Shown here: in pieces, positions 25,927 to 34,444 of the stretch
How the letters are laid out: every line of letters begins with the position of its first letter
How positions within the stretch are numbered: the first letter of the stretch is position 1
Assembly (NCBI RefSeq): GCF_900167905.1
Contig: NZ_FUYZ01000010.1
Span: 62,001-126,000 of the forward strand
Length of the DNA: 64,000 bases
Origin: Soonwooa buanensis
GTDB taxonomy: Bacteria; Bacteroidota; Bacteroidia; Flavobacteriales; Weeksellaceae
Direction of reading: 5' to 3'
Notes under the pieces: model-generated
Databases searched by the model: none
Seen by the model: the letters and a program-made list of their open reading frames with translations, nothing else
Told to the model about the DNA's origin: nothing
Position numbers and translations under genes: made by a program

Positions 25927-26175
25927 ATGAAATTACCTATCATAAGACAATTTTATCAAACACAAACGCCTGAGCAACTTAATACTGCTTTGGAAGTTTT
26001 GGAAAGCTTCTGCGAATTCCGTAGTGTGAAGGAAGAAGAATTGGATGTTGTTGGTGAGATGATTACCAATATCTGCGGTGCTTTGGAGGTACACAACGAA
26101 GTTAGCAACGGATTATCCGAAAAAGATGCCCTTAACGCTTTTGCACAAAAAGTGATGGGTTCTATTGATAAATAA
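25927..26175 (+). CDS. DUF6952 family small protein
   Basis: The 82-residue acidic helical protein (starts MKLPIIRQFYQ, ends AFAQKVMGSIDK) fits my recollection of the DUF6952 family of Bacteroidota. Its function is unknown. It follows the thioredoxin gene by 113 bp and is closed by a terminator at 26197-26222, so peroxiredoxin, thioredoxin and this protein form a likely unit. There are no obvious metal or redox motifs: only two cysteines (FCEF, ICGA). Confidence 0.7.
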   Translation: MKLPIIRQFYQTQTPEQLNTALEVLESFCEFRSVKEEELDVVGEMITNICGALEVHNEVSNGLSEKDALNAFAQKVMGSIDK

Positions 26176-26196
26176 TTAGCGATTTTTTATCGTACT

Positions 26197-26222
26197 AAAG
26201 ACCGTTTTTAACGGTCTTTTTT
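26197..26222 (+). terminator. Terminator after DUF6952 gene
   Basis: A perfect 10-bp stem (aaagaccgtt / aacggtcttt), 3-nt loop, then a T-run. It lies directly before the HAD gene at 26236. Confidence 0.9.
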
Positions 26223-26235
26223 ATATTTTGCATAC

Positions 26236-26844
26236 ATGAAACTTAAAAATATAATATTCGATTTTGGTGGTGTGTTGATGGATTGGGATCCGCGATACTA
26301 CTTCAAAACACACTTCGACAACGAAGCCGACATGGATTTTTTTCTAAAAAATATTGCAACCAACGCTTGGAATATTGAACAAGATCGTGGCAGAACACTC
26401 GAACGTGGCACCGAAAAATTGGTTAAAGAACATCCACTTTTCGAAAAAGATATCCGCGCTTATTACGATAACTGGACAACAATGTTGCGAGGCGAGATTC
26501 CTCAAAATGTCGCTGTACTTCGTCAGTTAGAAGGCAAATATCCTTTGTATGGATTGACCAATTGGTCTGCCGAGACGTTTCCTTATGCTTTGGAACATTA
26601 TGATTTTTTCCAATTATTTGAAGGTAAAATAGTTGTTTCGGGAGACGAAAAATTAATAAAACCTGATCCAAAAATTTTTCGTGTTTTATTGAAGCGTTAT
26701 GATCTAAAAGCTGAAGAATCAGTTTTTATTGATGATAACATTGACAATATCAAAACAGCAAAAGATTTAGGTTTTGCTACAATTCATGTGACGCCAGAAA
26801 CGGATTTAGCAAAGGAACTTCATAACTTAGGATATGAGTTTTAA
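26236..26844 (+). CDS. HAD-superfamily hydrolase (subfamily IA)
   Basis: The 202-residue protein has the HAD motif I FDFGGVLMDWD with nucleophile Asp9, motif II YGLTNWS (about 105), motif III Lys in DEKLIKPDPKIF, and motif IV FIDDNIDN (about 169-176). This pattern fits YihX/epoxide-hydrolase-N-like sugar-phosphate or nucleotide phosphatases. The substrate is not predictable. Its start is only 14 bp after the preceding terminator, so its promoter must overlap that region. The FrnE-like gene follows after 54 bp. Confidence 0.85.
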   Translation: MKLKNIIFDFGGVLMDWDPRYYFKTHFDNEADMDFFLKNIATNAWNIEQDRGRTLERGTEKLVKEHPLFEKDIRAYYDNWTTMLRGEIPQNVAVLRQLEGKYPLYGLTNWSAETFPYALEHYDFFQLFEGKIVVSGDEKLIKPDPKIFRVLLKRYDLKAEESVFIDDNIDNIKTAKDLGFATIHVTPETDLAKELHNLGYEF

Positions 26845-26898
26845 ACTTTAATTGTTGCAACTTTGTATAGGTTTTAGTCTAAATAAAATTTAAAAAAT

Positions 26899-27627
26899 AT
26901 GAATCAAAATAAAATGAAAATAGAAATCTGGAGCGATATCATGTGCCCTTTTTGCTACATTGGAAAAAGACATTTCGAGGCTGCTCTAGCGCAATTTGAT
27001 CACAAAGATCGGGTTGAAGTCGAATGGAAATCTTTCCAACTAGATCCTACAATTCCAGAGGAAGTTAAAATCCGAACGACGATGGCCGAATACATCGCCA
27101 ACCGCAAAGGGATGAACATTAACGATGTTAATGTGATGTTCGAAAATGTAACTGAAATGGCAAAAAATGCTGGATTAGATTTCGATTTTGAAACGCAATT
27201 ACTTGCAAATTCCATCAAAGCGCACAGAATTATTCAGTTTGCAAAAGAGAAAGGATTGGGCGATCAAGCCGAAGAAGTTTTCTTTAAAGCGCATTTCACC
27301 GATGGAAAAGATTTAGCTGACGAAGCTACTCTACTCGATTTGGGACAACTAATTGGACTTTCTGCAGATGATGTTAACCAAGCACTGCAACAAGATGAGT
27401 TTCTAAAATATGCCAAAGATGATATTGCGGAAGCTTCTGATCTTGGTGTTGACTCGGTTCCGTTTTTTGTGTTTAACAGAAAATATGCTGTTAAAGGTGC
27501 GCAACCAGTTCATCATTTCTTAGATGCACTTAAGCAATCTTACGCCGATTTTAATAAAGATTCGGGTTTTAAAACTTTAGAGTCTAATGATGCTGCAAGT
27601 TGCGATATCGACGGGAAATGTGATTAA
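26899..27627 (+). CDS. DsbA family oxidoreductase (FrnE-like)
   Basis: The 242-residue protein has a thioredoxin-like DsbA domain with the active-site motif CPFC (Cys16, Cys19) and the cis-Pro region GVDSVPFFVF (about 188-197). There is no signal peptide, as in the cytoplasmic FrnE group linked to disulfide chemistry and oxidative stress in other bacteria. A second start at Met6 is possible. The C-terminus carries an additional Cys pair (SCDIDGKC), as reported for FrnE proteins. It lies near the peroxiredoxin/thioredoxin genes. Confidence 0.87.
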   Translation: MNQNKMKIEIWSDIMCPFCYIGKRHFEAALAQFDHKDRVEVEWKSFQLDPTIPEEVKIRTTMAEYIANRKGMNINDVNVMFENVTEMAKNAGLDFDFETQLLANSIKAHRIIQFAKEKGLGDQAEEVFFKAHFTDGKDLADEATLLDLGQLIGLSADDVNQALQQDEFLKYAKDDIAEASDLGVDSVPFFVFNRKYAVKGAQPVHHFLDALKQSYADFNKDSGFKTLESNDAASCDIDGKCD

Positions 27628-27644
27628 ATTAATCCAGAAATCAT

Positions 27645-27676
27645 AAAAAAACCTCCAGAATATTGGAGGTTTTTTT
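27645..27676. terminator. Bidirectional terminator between DsbA-like and antiporter genes
   Basis: A perfect 12-bp stem (aaaaaacctcca / tggaggtttttt) with a 6-nt loop between two convergent genes. Confidence 0.9.
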
Positions 27677-27698
27677 GTTTTTGAAATTAAATTTAAAA

Positions 27699-29291
27699 TC
27701 AAACATATCGAATTCTTTCCTCTTCTAAATCGATTTGATACACTTGCATACGGATAATTTCTTCATCAATTTTTGGATCTTTATTCAGTTCATGAAGGTA
27801 ATTTCGCTGCAACTCAAACATTTCTAAAAGAACAGCTTTAATATCATCATCAATCCATCGAATATCTTGTGTATTGGCTTGATTTTCCCAATGCTTCAAA
27901 ACCTTCTCCATCCCAGCATGACCTTGCCAACGTTCTTCACTTTCAAATTTGTTTTTGATATGATCGTAAACATGCTGTTTCAAACCTTTTTTGATATGTT
28001 GACGCGTTTCTTGTTCATCATGCTCCAAATTGGCTAATCCAGAAAAAGGCTTAAATTTTGAAATCACCCACGGTAAAGTCAATCCTTGCACCACCAAGGT
28101 TAATAAAATGGCTTCAAAAGTGATAAACAAAATTAAATTTCGATGCGGAAAAGGCTCACCATTTAATTGTAACGGAATAGAAAGTGCTGCAGCCAAAGAA
28201 ACAACGCCTCGCATTCCTGTCCAACCCATGGCTAAAGGCGCCCACCAACTTCTTCCCTGCTGTTGCATATTATGAGCCACTTTGGGGCGAAAAATGATCG
28301 TAGCAAAAATCGCAATATATGAACTCACCATTCTCGCCAATATCAAAACAAGCGTGACAATCGCACCGTAAATAATTGCTGTTTCTAGAGGAATTCCATT
28401 GGCTTTAATGCCATCAACAATTTCGGGAAGTTCAAGCCCAATGATGAGAAATACGATTCCATTTAAGATAAAAACAAAGCTTTGCCACACACTGAAACCA
28501 GTTATTCTACTGCTGCTACTTAAAAAACTTAATCGTTGAGACGACAGAAACAATCCGCCACTTACGACCGCCAGAACTCCCGAGCAATGCGCTTGTTCTG
28601 CCAGCCAATACATAAAATATGGTGCAATTAGCGTTAGCGCCGTATCAGAAACACGATCTGTAGACCATTTTTTATGAATTTTCATAAAAATGAAACCCAC
28701 AATCAAACCAGTTCCAACGCCGCCAACTAACATCCACAAAAAGTCTTTTATCGCCGTTTGCCAGATAAATTGTCCCGTTCCCACGGCAACCAAAGCAAAG
28801 CGAAAAACAATTAACGAAGACGCATCATTTAACAAACTTTCCCCTTCTAGAATCGCAGATGTCGATTTCGGAATTTTCACAAACTTGGTGATAGCCCCTG
28901 TACTCACAGCGTCCGGAGGCGAGACAATTCCACCCAAAACAAAACCCAATGCGATACTAAATCCTGGAATGAAATGATTGGCTGTAATAGCTACCAAAAA
29001 AGCAGTAAAAAACACCACGAGAAAAGCAAAACTTCCAATAATACGCCACCATTTTTTCATTTCCTTAAAAGAAACCGTCCACGAGGCTTCATACAAAAGA
29101 GGCGGTAAAAAGATTAAAAATATCATATCGGGATCGATACGAATCACGGGTAAACCTGGAATAAAACTGATGCCCAATCCTGCCAAAACCAGCAAAATGG
29201 GATAGGCTATTTTGAGTTTTGTCGCCCAAATATTGAGCAGCACAATGATGAAAACCATGATTAAACCAAATGGTAAAAGCTCGTGCAACAT
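27699..29291 (-). CDS. Na+/H+ antiporter, CPA1 family
   Basis: The membrane part (about 400 residues, 10-12 helices) has SPPDAVSTGAI and GESLLNDASSLIVFR, the ion-binding and NhaP/NHE signatures of CPA1 exchangers. A charged C-terminal cytoplasmic tail of about 110 residues follows. It exports Na+ (or K+) for H+ across the inner membrane for pH and salt balance. I place the start at MLHELLPF (29291); an upstream in-frame ATG at 29339 would add 16 hydrophobic residues. It is monocistronic. Confidence 0.87.
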   Translation of the reverse strand: MLHELLPFGLIMVFIIVLLNIWATKLKIAYPILLVLAGLGISFIPGLPVIRIDPDMIFLIFLPPLLYEASWTVSFKEMKKWWRIIGSFAFLVVFFTAFLVAITANHFIPGFSIALGFVLGGIVSPPDAVSTGAITKFVKIPKSTSAILEGESLLNDASSLIVFRFALVAVGTGQFIWQTAIKDFLWMLVGGVGTGLIVGFIFMKIHKKWSTDRVSDTALTLIAPYFMYWLAEQAHCSGVLAVVSGGLFLSSQRLSFLSSSSRITGFSVWQSFVFILNGIVFLIIGLELPEIVDGIKANGIPLETAIIYGAIVTLVLILARMVSSYIAIFATIIFRPKVAHNMQQQGRSWWAPLAMGWTGMRGVVSLAAALSIPLQLNGEPFPHRNLILFITFEAILLTLVVQGLTLPWVISKFKPFSGLANLEHDEQETRQHIKKGLKQHVYDHIKNKFESEERWQGHAGMEKVLKHWENQANTQDIRWIDDDIKAVLLEMFELQRNYLHELNKDPKIDEEIIRMQVYQIDLEEERIRYV

Positions 29292-29480
29292 AAAAATAAT
29301 CGTTGTAAAAAAAGGGTTGAATTGTAAAGAAATAATCACTCGATTTTGAAAATCAAAACCTTGAAATCTTTAATCAAAATGCTGATGATGAATGTCTAGC
29401 AATATGCTTTGCAGACGAAAATAGAAAATCATGTGTTGTGTTTTATGCAGCAAATATAAATCAATTTTAACCAAAATGAA

Positions 29481-29513
29481 AAAACCTTGCAATCAAAATA
29501 ATCGCAAGGTTTT
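29481..29513 (-). terminator. Terminator after the GH31 gene
   Basis: A 10-bp stem (aaaaccttgc / gcaaggtttt) with T-rich flank on the minus strand, about 20 bp after the GH31 stop at 29535. Confidence 0.85.
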
Positions 29514-29534
29514 CTATAATTTAAATATAAAATA

Positions 29535-31133
29535 CTAGTATTTTCCTAATCTTTCGTAATACGGTAATCGACTTAGCGGAACATCAATTTCGATAGTTTT
29601 TCCACCTTGAATTACATTTCCTAAATCATCTTTCCATTTTCCTTTCGGAAGTTTCACCGTTCGTTTATCTTCCGTTGTCAAAATTGGCGCAACCATATAT
29701 TTGTCACCCAACATAAATTGCTCCTTTGTTAAATCAAAGCCTTGATTCGGAAAAACATAATCCATGTGACGAACAATTGGCTCTCCATTTTTAGATGAAG
29801 ATTGTGCATATTTCAAAATATAAGGGCCGAATTTCTCGTGTAATCTCGCAGCGTTCTTTGCAATCTCAAGATTCTGAGCGCTTAAAATTCTCCAAGGCGC
29901 AACAGAAAACTGCATCATCGGCATCAACGCATGAACTTGAGCTGATCGAATGATTAATTTTTGATCAAAATCACCTTCTTTTAGATTTAAAAATGCAGCG
30001 AAAGAACCGCCACCAATCATATCAGGACACGTGTAGGCATAACCTAAAAGTCCAGCTGCAATCATATCTGGAATCAACATTTGAACGGCTTTCCAAGAAT
30101 AAGCTTTGTCGCCAAGTCTCTGAACCAACGGTTGTCCGCCCATTTGCCATCCCGCACGATATTCATTAAACGGAAACTCCAAACCAATTTCGCTCCAAGC
30201 TTTGGTGTGATCTACAGAAATCGCGTCTTTTTTATAACTATCAATGTATTTCGGATTGTAAAATTGATTATCTCCCGCATCAAATTTGAACCCATCAATC
30301 CCATATTCCGCTTGCATCTTTTTTAATTGAGCTACGAAATAGGCTTTCGCTTCAGGATTTGTTAAGTCGAAACACGCACTTTTCCCATTCCACCACGAAA
30401 TAATTGCTGGCGAGTTTTTCCCTTTTTCTTTGATTAAATAGCCTTTTTCTTCCAACATTCTGTACTCTGGACTATCCGAACTCACAAATGGACAAACCCA
30501 TAACATCACTTTAAAGCCCATCGAATGGAGTTTTTCAACCATTTGTTTGGGATCAGGAAACTTTTCAGCTTTAAACTCAAAATTACCGTAGTATTTCTGC
30601 CAGTTATCATCAATCATCAAAACGCCTTTCGGAAAGTTATTATCCGCAATTCCTTGGGCATATTTTAATATATCATGTTGATTTTGGTTGTATATCAACT
30701 CAATCCATGTATTGTATTGCGGCATCGAGAAAAATAAAGGATCTGGAAGCGTTCCCGTTGCTGGAAAATATTTTTTACTAGATTCCAAATAAGCAGATTT
30801 TAACGTAGAACCCGATTGTTGAATTTTGATTTCTTCGAAATCGGATTTAATTTGTATCGCTTTATCTTGAACTTCAAATTTGAAAGGCTTTTCGCTCCAG
30901 ATAAAACGTCCTTTATTAGACAAAAACAAAGGCACCACCTGATTATTATAGTTCTGAGTCGCTAGATTGAATTCCTTCAAAGGCTTTACATAAGGCATCT
31001 GAGAACCCAAGGCAACCGCGCCACCCCACCATTGTTCATTTTCTAAAAATTTAACCTCTGTGGTATGTTCGTTTTGAGCAAAAATTGAATTGGTACAAAC
31101 CAAAATCAGAAAAAAAGAAAATAATTTTAACAT
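29535..31133 (-). CDS. Glycoside hydrolase family 31 protein, secreted
   Basis: The 532-residue protein has a signal peptide (about 1-19), an N-terminal beta-sandwich (20-125) and a GH31 TIM barrel. VLMIDDNWQKYYGNFEF (about 171-187) and GFKVMLWVCPFVSSDSPEY (206-224) are characteristic. The nucleophile is predicted as Asp285 in GFKFDAGDNQF and the acid/base as Asp371 in CPDMIGGG. The KFDAG form resembles the MYORG-like branch rather than classical alpha-glucosidases with WxDMNE. It is periplasmic and acts on an alpha-linked sugar that cannot be specified. The gene stands alone, away from the starch locus. Confidence 0.85.
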   Translation of the reverse strand: MLKLFSFFLILVCTNSIFAQNEHTTEVKFLENEQWWGGAVALGSQMPYVKPLKEFNLATQNYNNQVVPLFLSNKGRFIWSEKPFKFEVQDKAIQIKSDFEEIKIQQSGSTLKSAYLESSKKYFPATGTLPDPLFFSMPQYNTWIELIYNQNQHDILKYAQGIADNNFPKGVLMIDDNWQKYYGNFEFKAEKFPDPKQMVEKLHSMGFKVMLWVCPFVSSDSPEYRMLEEKGYLIKEKGKNSPAIISWWNGKSACFDLTNPEAKAYFVAQLKKMQAEYGIDGFKFDAGDNQFYNPKYIDSYKKDAISVDHTKAWSEIGLEFPFNEYRAGWQMGGQPLVQRLGDKAYSWKAVQMLIPDMIAAGLLGYAYTCPDMIGGGSFAAFLNLKEGDFDQKLIIRSAQVHALMPMMQFSVAPWRILSAQNLEIAKNAARLHEKFGPYILKYAQSSSKNGEPIVRHMDYVFPNQGFDLTKEQFMLGDKYMVAPILTTEDKRTVKLPKGKWKDDLGNVIQGGKTIEIDVPLSRLPYYERLGKY

Positions 31134-31570
31134 TATAAAATTTTAACGAAAATAAAAAATATTTCACCATTGAAATAGTTTTTAAATATAAAACGTTTAT
31201 TAAAATCGTATAGAAAACAGTTTATTAACGATCTCCGACGTCATCGAAATCATTATTGATTGTAGAGTAAGTGAAGTGGATTTTAAAAAATAAATACTTA
31301 TTCGTTCTTAATTATAGTCGCAAAAAAATAAAATTTAGAGAGCAGATAGCAATACTAAAATTAAGAAAGAAGTTTACAAATATCTGGTGGTTATACACTT
31401 TGATATTGACAAAAAAGTTGTTTTTAGAAGTATTAATTTTTAGTCTGTATTTTAAAAATGACAAATTAAGTTATTTTTAATAAAATCCTATCAATAGGTA
31501 TTTGCTAATCTAGAAATTTTGAATATTTTAGCAAGTATTACGAAAAAACGCCATCGAAAATAAAAATTAA
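31134..31570. other. 437-bp divergent intergenic region
   Basis: AT-rich DNA between the divergent GH31 and DUF4199 genes. A 69-codon frame at 31271-31480 is Lys/Ile/Leu/Phe-rich, as expected of translated AT-rich DNA, and I do not accept it as a gene. No hairpin or repeat stands out. Confidence 0.55.
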
Positions 31571-32083
31571 ATGAAAAGCATTAAGATTGAGATAAAATGG
31601 GCAATACTTTTTAGCATAGTGGCCTTAGCCTGGATGTTTCTAGAAAAACTTACAGGTCTACATGATAAATATATTGATTATCAAATGTATCTGACCAATC
31701 TTTTTGCGATTCCTGCAACGATAATGGTTTATCTAGCGCTTCGTGACAAAAAGAAAAACTACTATAAAGGGCAAATGGATTTTAAACAAGGTGTGACTTC
31801 GGGGATCGTCTTGTCATTATTTATTGCTTTTCTAAGTCCTTTTGTACAATGGATAGTCTCTTTTGTGATATCGCCAGACTTCTTTAAAAATGCTATTCAG
31901 AATGGTTTGAATCATGGTTACTATGGAACTTTTGATGAAGCAAAAGCACAATATAATTTTGCTAATTATGTGCGACAAGGGACTTTCGGGGCATTAGCTT
32001 TGGGAGTAATTACATCCGCTATTTTAATGGTGTTTTTACAAACCAAACCCAAGAAAAATAAACAATCCGAAACCAGCTTTTAA
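31571..32083 (+). CDS. DUF4199 domain-containing membrane protein
   Basis: The 170-residue protein has four predicted membrane helices (about 10-27, 40-58, 78-103, 140-160). The layout MKSIKIEIKWAILFS at the N-terminus and KAQYNFANYVRQGTFGALALGVITSAI near the end fits DUF4199, a Bacteroidota inner-membrane family of unknown function. The serine hydrolase gene follows after 12 bp, so the two are probably cotranscribed. Confidence 0.8.
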   Translation: MKSIKIEIKWAILFSIVALAWMFLEKLTGLHDKYIDYQMYLTNLFAIPATIMVYLALRDKKKNYYKGQMDFKQGVTSGIVLSLFIAFLSPFVQWIVSFVISPDFFKNAIQNGLNHGYYGTFDEAKAQYNFANYVRQGTFGALALGVITSAILMVFLQTKPKKNKQSETSF

Positions 32084-32095
32084 AATCATAAAAAG

Positions 32096-33151
32096 ATGCT
32101 TGCTACACAAAGTCGTTTGTCTTTAATTATTGTATTTTCGATTTTGAGTCTACAGTATTCCGCACAACAATTTTCGTCCATTTATTCGAAAATAGATTCG
32201 GTGATGCATCAAGATTCACCAATTAAGTTTAATGGAAATATTTTAATAACAAAAGGAAAACAGAATCTTTATCAATCGAGTTTTGGTGTACAAAATTTTA
32301 ATACTAAAACCGCACTTAAAAATACTAACCGTTTTGAAGTAATGTCCATTACAAAGCAGTTGACAGCAGTTATGATGCTGAAAGCGGTTGAAGATTCGAA
32401 GCTAAATCTAGAAGATTCAATTTCTAAATATCTTCCTGACTTAAAAATGGCTTGGAAAGATTCTGTAAAAGTTTATCAATTACTGAATCATACACATGGT
32501 ATTGTAAAATTGGATCAAAAACTGGCTTATCCCGCAGGTTCAGAATTTCGATATGGAAATTTGTCATTTGCGCTTGCTGGTCAGATTTTAGAACAGATTT
32601 ATAAAAAACCTTATGCAGAACAAGCTACGACGTTTTTGAAATCTTTAGGTTTTAAAAATCCAGAAATTTTTACAAATAATAGCGGTTTGTCCAATGTTAA
32701 AGGACATTTAATCAACAATGAAAAAATTGAAGTTTTAGAAAAAAGTGGTATTCGACCAGATTTTGCTGCGGCTGATGGTTGGTTGGCGTCAACAAGCGAG
32801 TTAAGCTTTTGGAATCAATTACTTTATTCTGGTAAGATTTTGAAAAATAAAAGTCTACAAGAGTTTTTAAAAGGAAAAGCCCTGTCTCAACATGATGTTT
32901 TCGGAAAAGAAAAACAGCCTTACGGTTACGGAATTCGTGTTGTAAATGAGCAAAATATTAAATATTATGGACATACTGGTTTAGGTGACGGTTTTAGCGC
33001 ACTTAATATTTACATTCCGAAATATGATTTGAGTCTTGTTATCCTCGAAAATCAAATGCCTGAAAACAGCGATTATTATTACAATATTGAAACAAAAATC
33101 AAAAATTTATTAATTGATTTTTTAAGTAAAAATCCTAATCCAAAGTTTTAA
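32096..33151 (+). CDS. Serine hydrolase, beta-lactamase/PBP-like (class C fold)
   Basis: The 351-residue protein has a signal peptide (about 1-23). It carries the active-site SxxK motif Ser84-Ile-Thr-Lys87, the YxN motif Tyr153-Gly-Asn155, and HTG in YYGHTGLGDGF (about 295), which replaces KTG. This set belongs to the class C beta-lactamase-related esterase/peptidase family (COG1680), which usually acts as a D-aminopeptidase, esterase or carboxypeptidase. It should not be read as a resistance gene. It lies in the periplasm and is cotranscribed with the DUF4199 gene. Confidence 0.85.
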   Translation: MLATQSRLSLIIVFSILSLQYSAQQFSSIYSKIDSVMHQDSPIKFNGNILITKGKQNLYQSSFGVQNFNTKTALKNTNRFEVMSITKQLTAVMMLKAVEDSKLNLEDSISKYLPDLKMAWKDSVKVYQLLNHTHGIVKLDQKLAYPAGSEFRYGNLSFALAGQILEQIYKKPYAEQATTFLKSLGFKNPEIFTNNSGLSNVKGHLINNEKIEVLEKSGIRPDFAAADGWLASTSELSFWNQLLYSGKILKNKSLQEFLKGKALSQHDVFGKEKQPYGYGIRVVNEQNIKYYGHTGLGDGFSALNIYIPKYDLSLVILENQMPENSDYYYNIETKIKNLLIDFLSKNPNPKF

Positions 33152-33177
33152 AAACCTGATTTTACGGTTAACCGTAT

Positions 33178-33206
33178 TTTTGAAAGGTTTAACAAAACTA
33201 TCTTTG
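33178..33206 (+). promoter_or_regulatory. Predicted promoter of the candidate small RNA
   Basis: TTTTG (33178-33182) and an exact TAnnTTTG box, TATCTTTG (33199-33206), are 16 bp apart, with the expected start near 33213. No coding start follows on this strand. Confidence 0.55.
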
Positions 33207-33212
33207 GAAAAG

Positions 33213-33288
33213 TAAGTTTGAAGCTTACCTACCGAACTAAATATTGTATTGTTAAAGGCTTTTGCTGTTGTGGCGAACGCCTTTTTTT
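33213..33288 (+). ncRNA. Candidate small RNA of about 75 nt
   Basis: A predicted transcript runs from about 33213 to a terminator at 33254-33288 (12-bp stem with one mismatch: aaaggcttttgc / gcgaacgccttt, 7-nt loop, T7). A small 5' hairpin (gtaag / cttac) precedes a single-stranded middle part of about 30 nt. No open frame of useful length is inside, and the next gene on this strand is 1.4 kb away. The family is not recognised; it could also be a short leader remnant. Confidence 0.5.
33254..33288 (+). terminator. Terminator of the candidate small RNA
   Basis: The 12-bp stem (one T.C mismatch and one wobble pair) around a 7-nt loop is followed by T7. It could also end the serine hydrolase transcript, whose stop is 103 bp upstream. 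Confidence 0.8.
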
Positions 33289-33293
33289 AATTA

Positions 33294-33327
33294 AAAAAAC
33301 TGCTTCGGTTTCGCAAAGCAGTTTTTT
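33294..33327. terminator. Bidirectional terminator, end of VOC gene
   Basis: A perfect 12-bp stem (aaaaaactgctt / aagcagtttttt) with a 10-nt loop, 13 bp after the stop of the minus-strand VOC gene. The symmetric A/T runs suit both directions. Confidence 0.88.
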
Positions 33328-33339
33328 GTTTTAATAAAA

Positions 33340-33786
33340 TTAATGAGGTTGAACCTTGCTAGGATCGTCATAATTCATCATCCAGTTGATATTGAATTTA
33401 TCAACGAACATTCCAAAATAAGCGCCCCAAAACGTCTCCTGTAAAGGCATTGTAACCGTTCCGCCTTCTGACAGTCCATTGAATAATTTGTCAGCTTCTT
33501 CACGAGAATCTGCATTAATAGCAATCGAAAAGTTGTTACCAATTGTCAATCCTTTTCCCCAATCTGTGCCAGCGTCACTGCCCATTAACACAGTTTCTTT
33601 ACTAATTGGAAGTGTGATGTGCATAATTTTCTCTTTGTCTTCTTCAGAGATTGGTTTACCGTCCGTTTCGGGCATATCTCCGAATTTCCCAACGTGTGGG
33701 AAATCACCACCGAAAACTGATTTGTAAAAGTCAAAAGCCGCTTTGCAATTGCCTTCAAAAGTTAAATAAATGTTAGTTGTTGCCAT
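33340..33786 (-). CDS. VOC family protein, PhnB-like
   Basis: The 148-residue protein has the glyoxalase/VOC fold pattern of the PhnB (YjdN-like) branch. It has NIYLTFEGNCKAAFDFYKSVFGG at the N-terminus, MHITLPISKETVLMGSD in the middle, and a C-terminal WGAYFGMFVDKFNINWM. Such proteins are small metal-dependent dioxygenase- or glyoxalase-like enzymes; for this branch no reaction is established. It lies 100 bp downstream of the DUF4287/DUF5655 gene on the same strand. Confidence 0.8.
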   Translation of the reverse strand: MATTNIYLTFEGNCKAAFDFYKSVFGGDFPHVGKFGDMPETDGKPISEEDKEKIMHITLPISKETVLMGSDAGTDWGKGLTIGNNFSIAINADSREEADKLFNGLSEGGTVTMPLQETFWGAYFGMFVDKFNINWMMNYDDPSKVQPH

Positions 33787-33886
33787 TTTTCGTTTATGTT
33801 TATGATTATTTTGTTGATTCGTGTTTTTCTGAAATATAATTATCGCTTTCTTATATTTTTATAAACTTTTTCTTTTCTGTCATCTT

Positions 33887-34444
33887 CTAAAGTGCTTTAT
33901 CAAAAGCTTTTTTAAACCAGTTAAGAACTTCATTGTTTAGATTTTCTTTTTTGCTGATTTTTATTTTGTGTGTACACATTGTATTTGGTTTTTCAGCTTC
34001 CAAAATATCCGTCGCTTCTACACCTTTCAAGATCAGACCGATTTCGAATCTAGTTTTTGTCGCAGGTGTCAAAGTTGCAAATTGCTTGTTACGACGCAGA
34101 CTAACATAAGCTTTTTTTGGCGCAATTTCTAAGTCTTTACTCCAAGTTTTTATTTCGTTGACAAGTTGGTCATAGATTGGTTTTAGACTTTCCTTTCCTT
34201 TGTACTGCTCAGTAATTAGATCGTCTTTATTTTCTACAGAGGCTGCATCAGAAGCTTTTGAACGATGCGCAACGAGGTTTGCAAAACCGTGGGTAAACTC
34301 ATGTTTATCTTTTAAGAATTTAATGATTTCGCCGTGTTTTACAAGATTTTCTTTTTTGACAATTTCGATCCACTCTTCCAAAGTTTTTCCTGAGTTTTTG
34401 TGAAGATTATCAATCATCGTTTGTGTCGCCTTATCGATGTCCAT
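33887..34444 (-). CDS. DUF4287 / DUF5655 domain protein
   Basis: The 185-residue soluble protein has two parts. Residues about 5-65 (MIDNLHKNSGKTLEEWIEIV..., HEFTHGFANLVAHR) fit DUF4287. Residues about 85-185 (YDQLVNEIKTW..., KKAYVSLRRNKQFATLTP) fit DUF5655, a domain often placed near DNA-binding or transport-associated proteins. The function is unknown. It lies upstream of the VOC gene, probably in the same transcript. Confidence 0.78.
   Translation of the reverse strand: MDIDKATQTMIDNLHKNSGKTLEEWIEIVKKENLVKHGEIIKFLKDKHEFTHGFANLVAHRSKASDAASVENKDDLITEQYKGKESLKPIYDQLVNEIKTWSKDLEIAPKKAYVSLRRNKQFATLTPATKTRFEIGLILKGVEATDILEAEKPNTMCTHKIKISKKENLNNEVLNWFKKAFDKAL

Noticed and set aside
31271-31480. 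69-codon frame upstream of the DUF4199 gene
   Set aside because: Composition is dominated by Lys, Ile, Leu, Phe and Tyr, as expected from translated AT-rich DNA. It has no recognisable domain and no clear leader.
32096-33151. Beta-lactamase resistance gene
   Set aside because: The SxxK/YxN/HTG set fits the broad class C-like esterase/peptidase family. There is no mobile element, regulator or AmpC-specific sequence, so a resistance role is not supported.
33213-33288. Candidate RNA considered as 4.5S/SRP RNA or a SAM riboswitch
   Set aside because: No GGAA tetraloop with the SRP symmetric loop is visible, and no downstream methionine-related gene or SAM-I/II core was seen.
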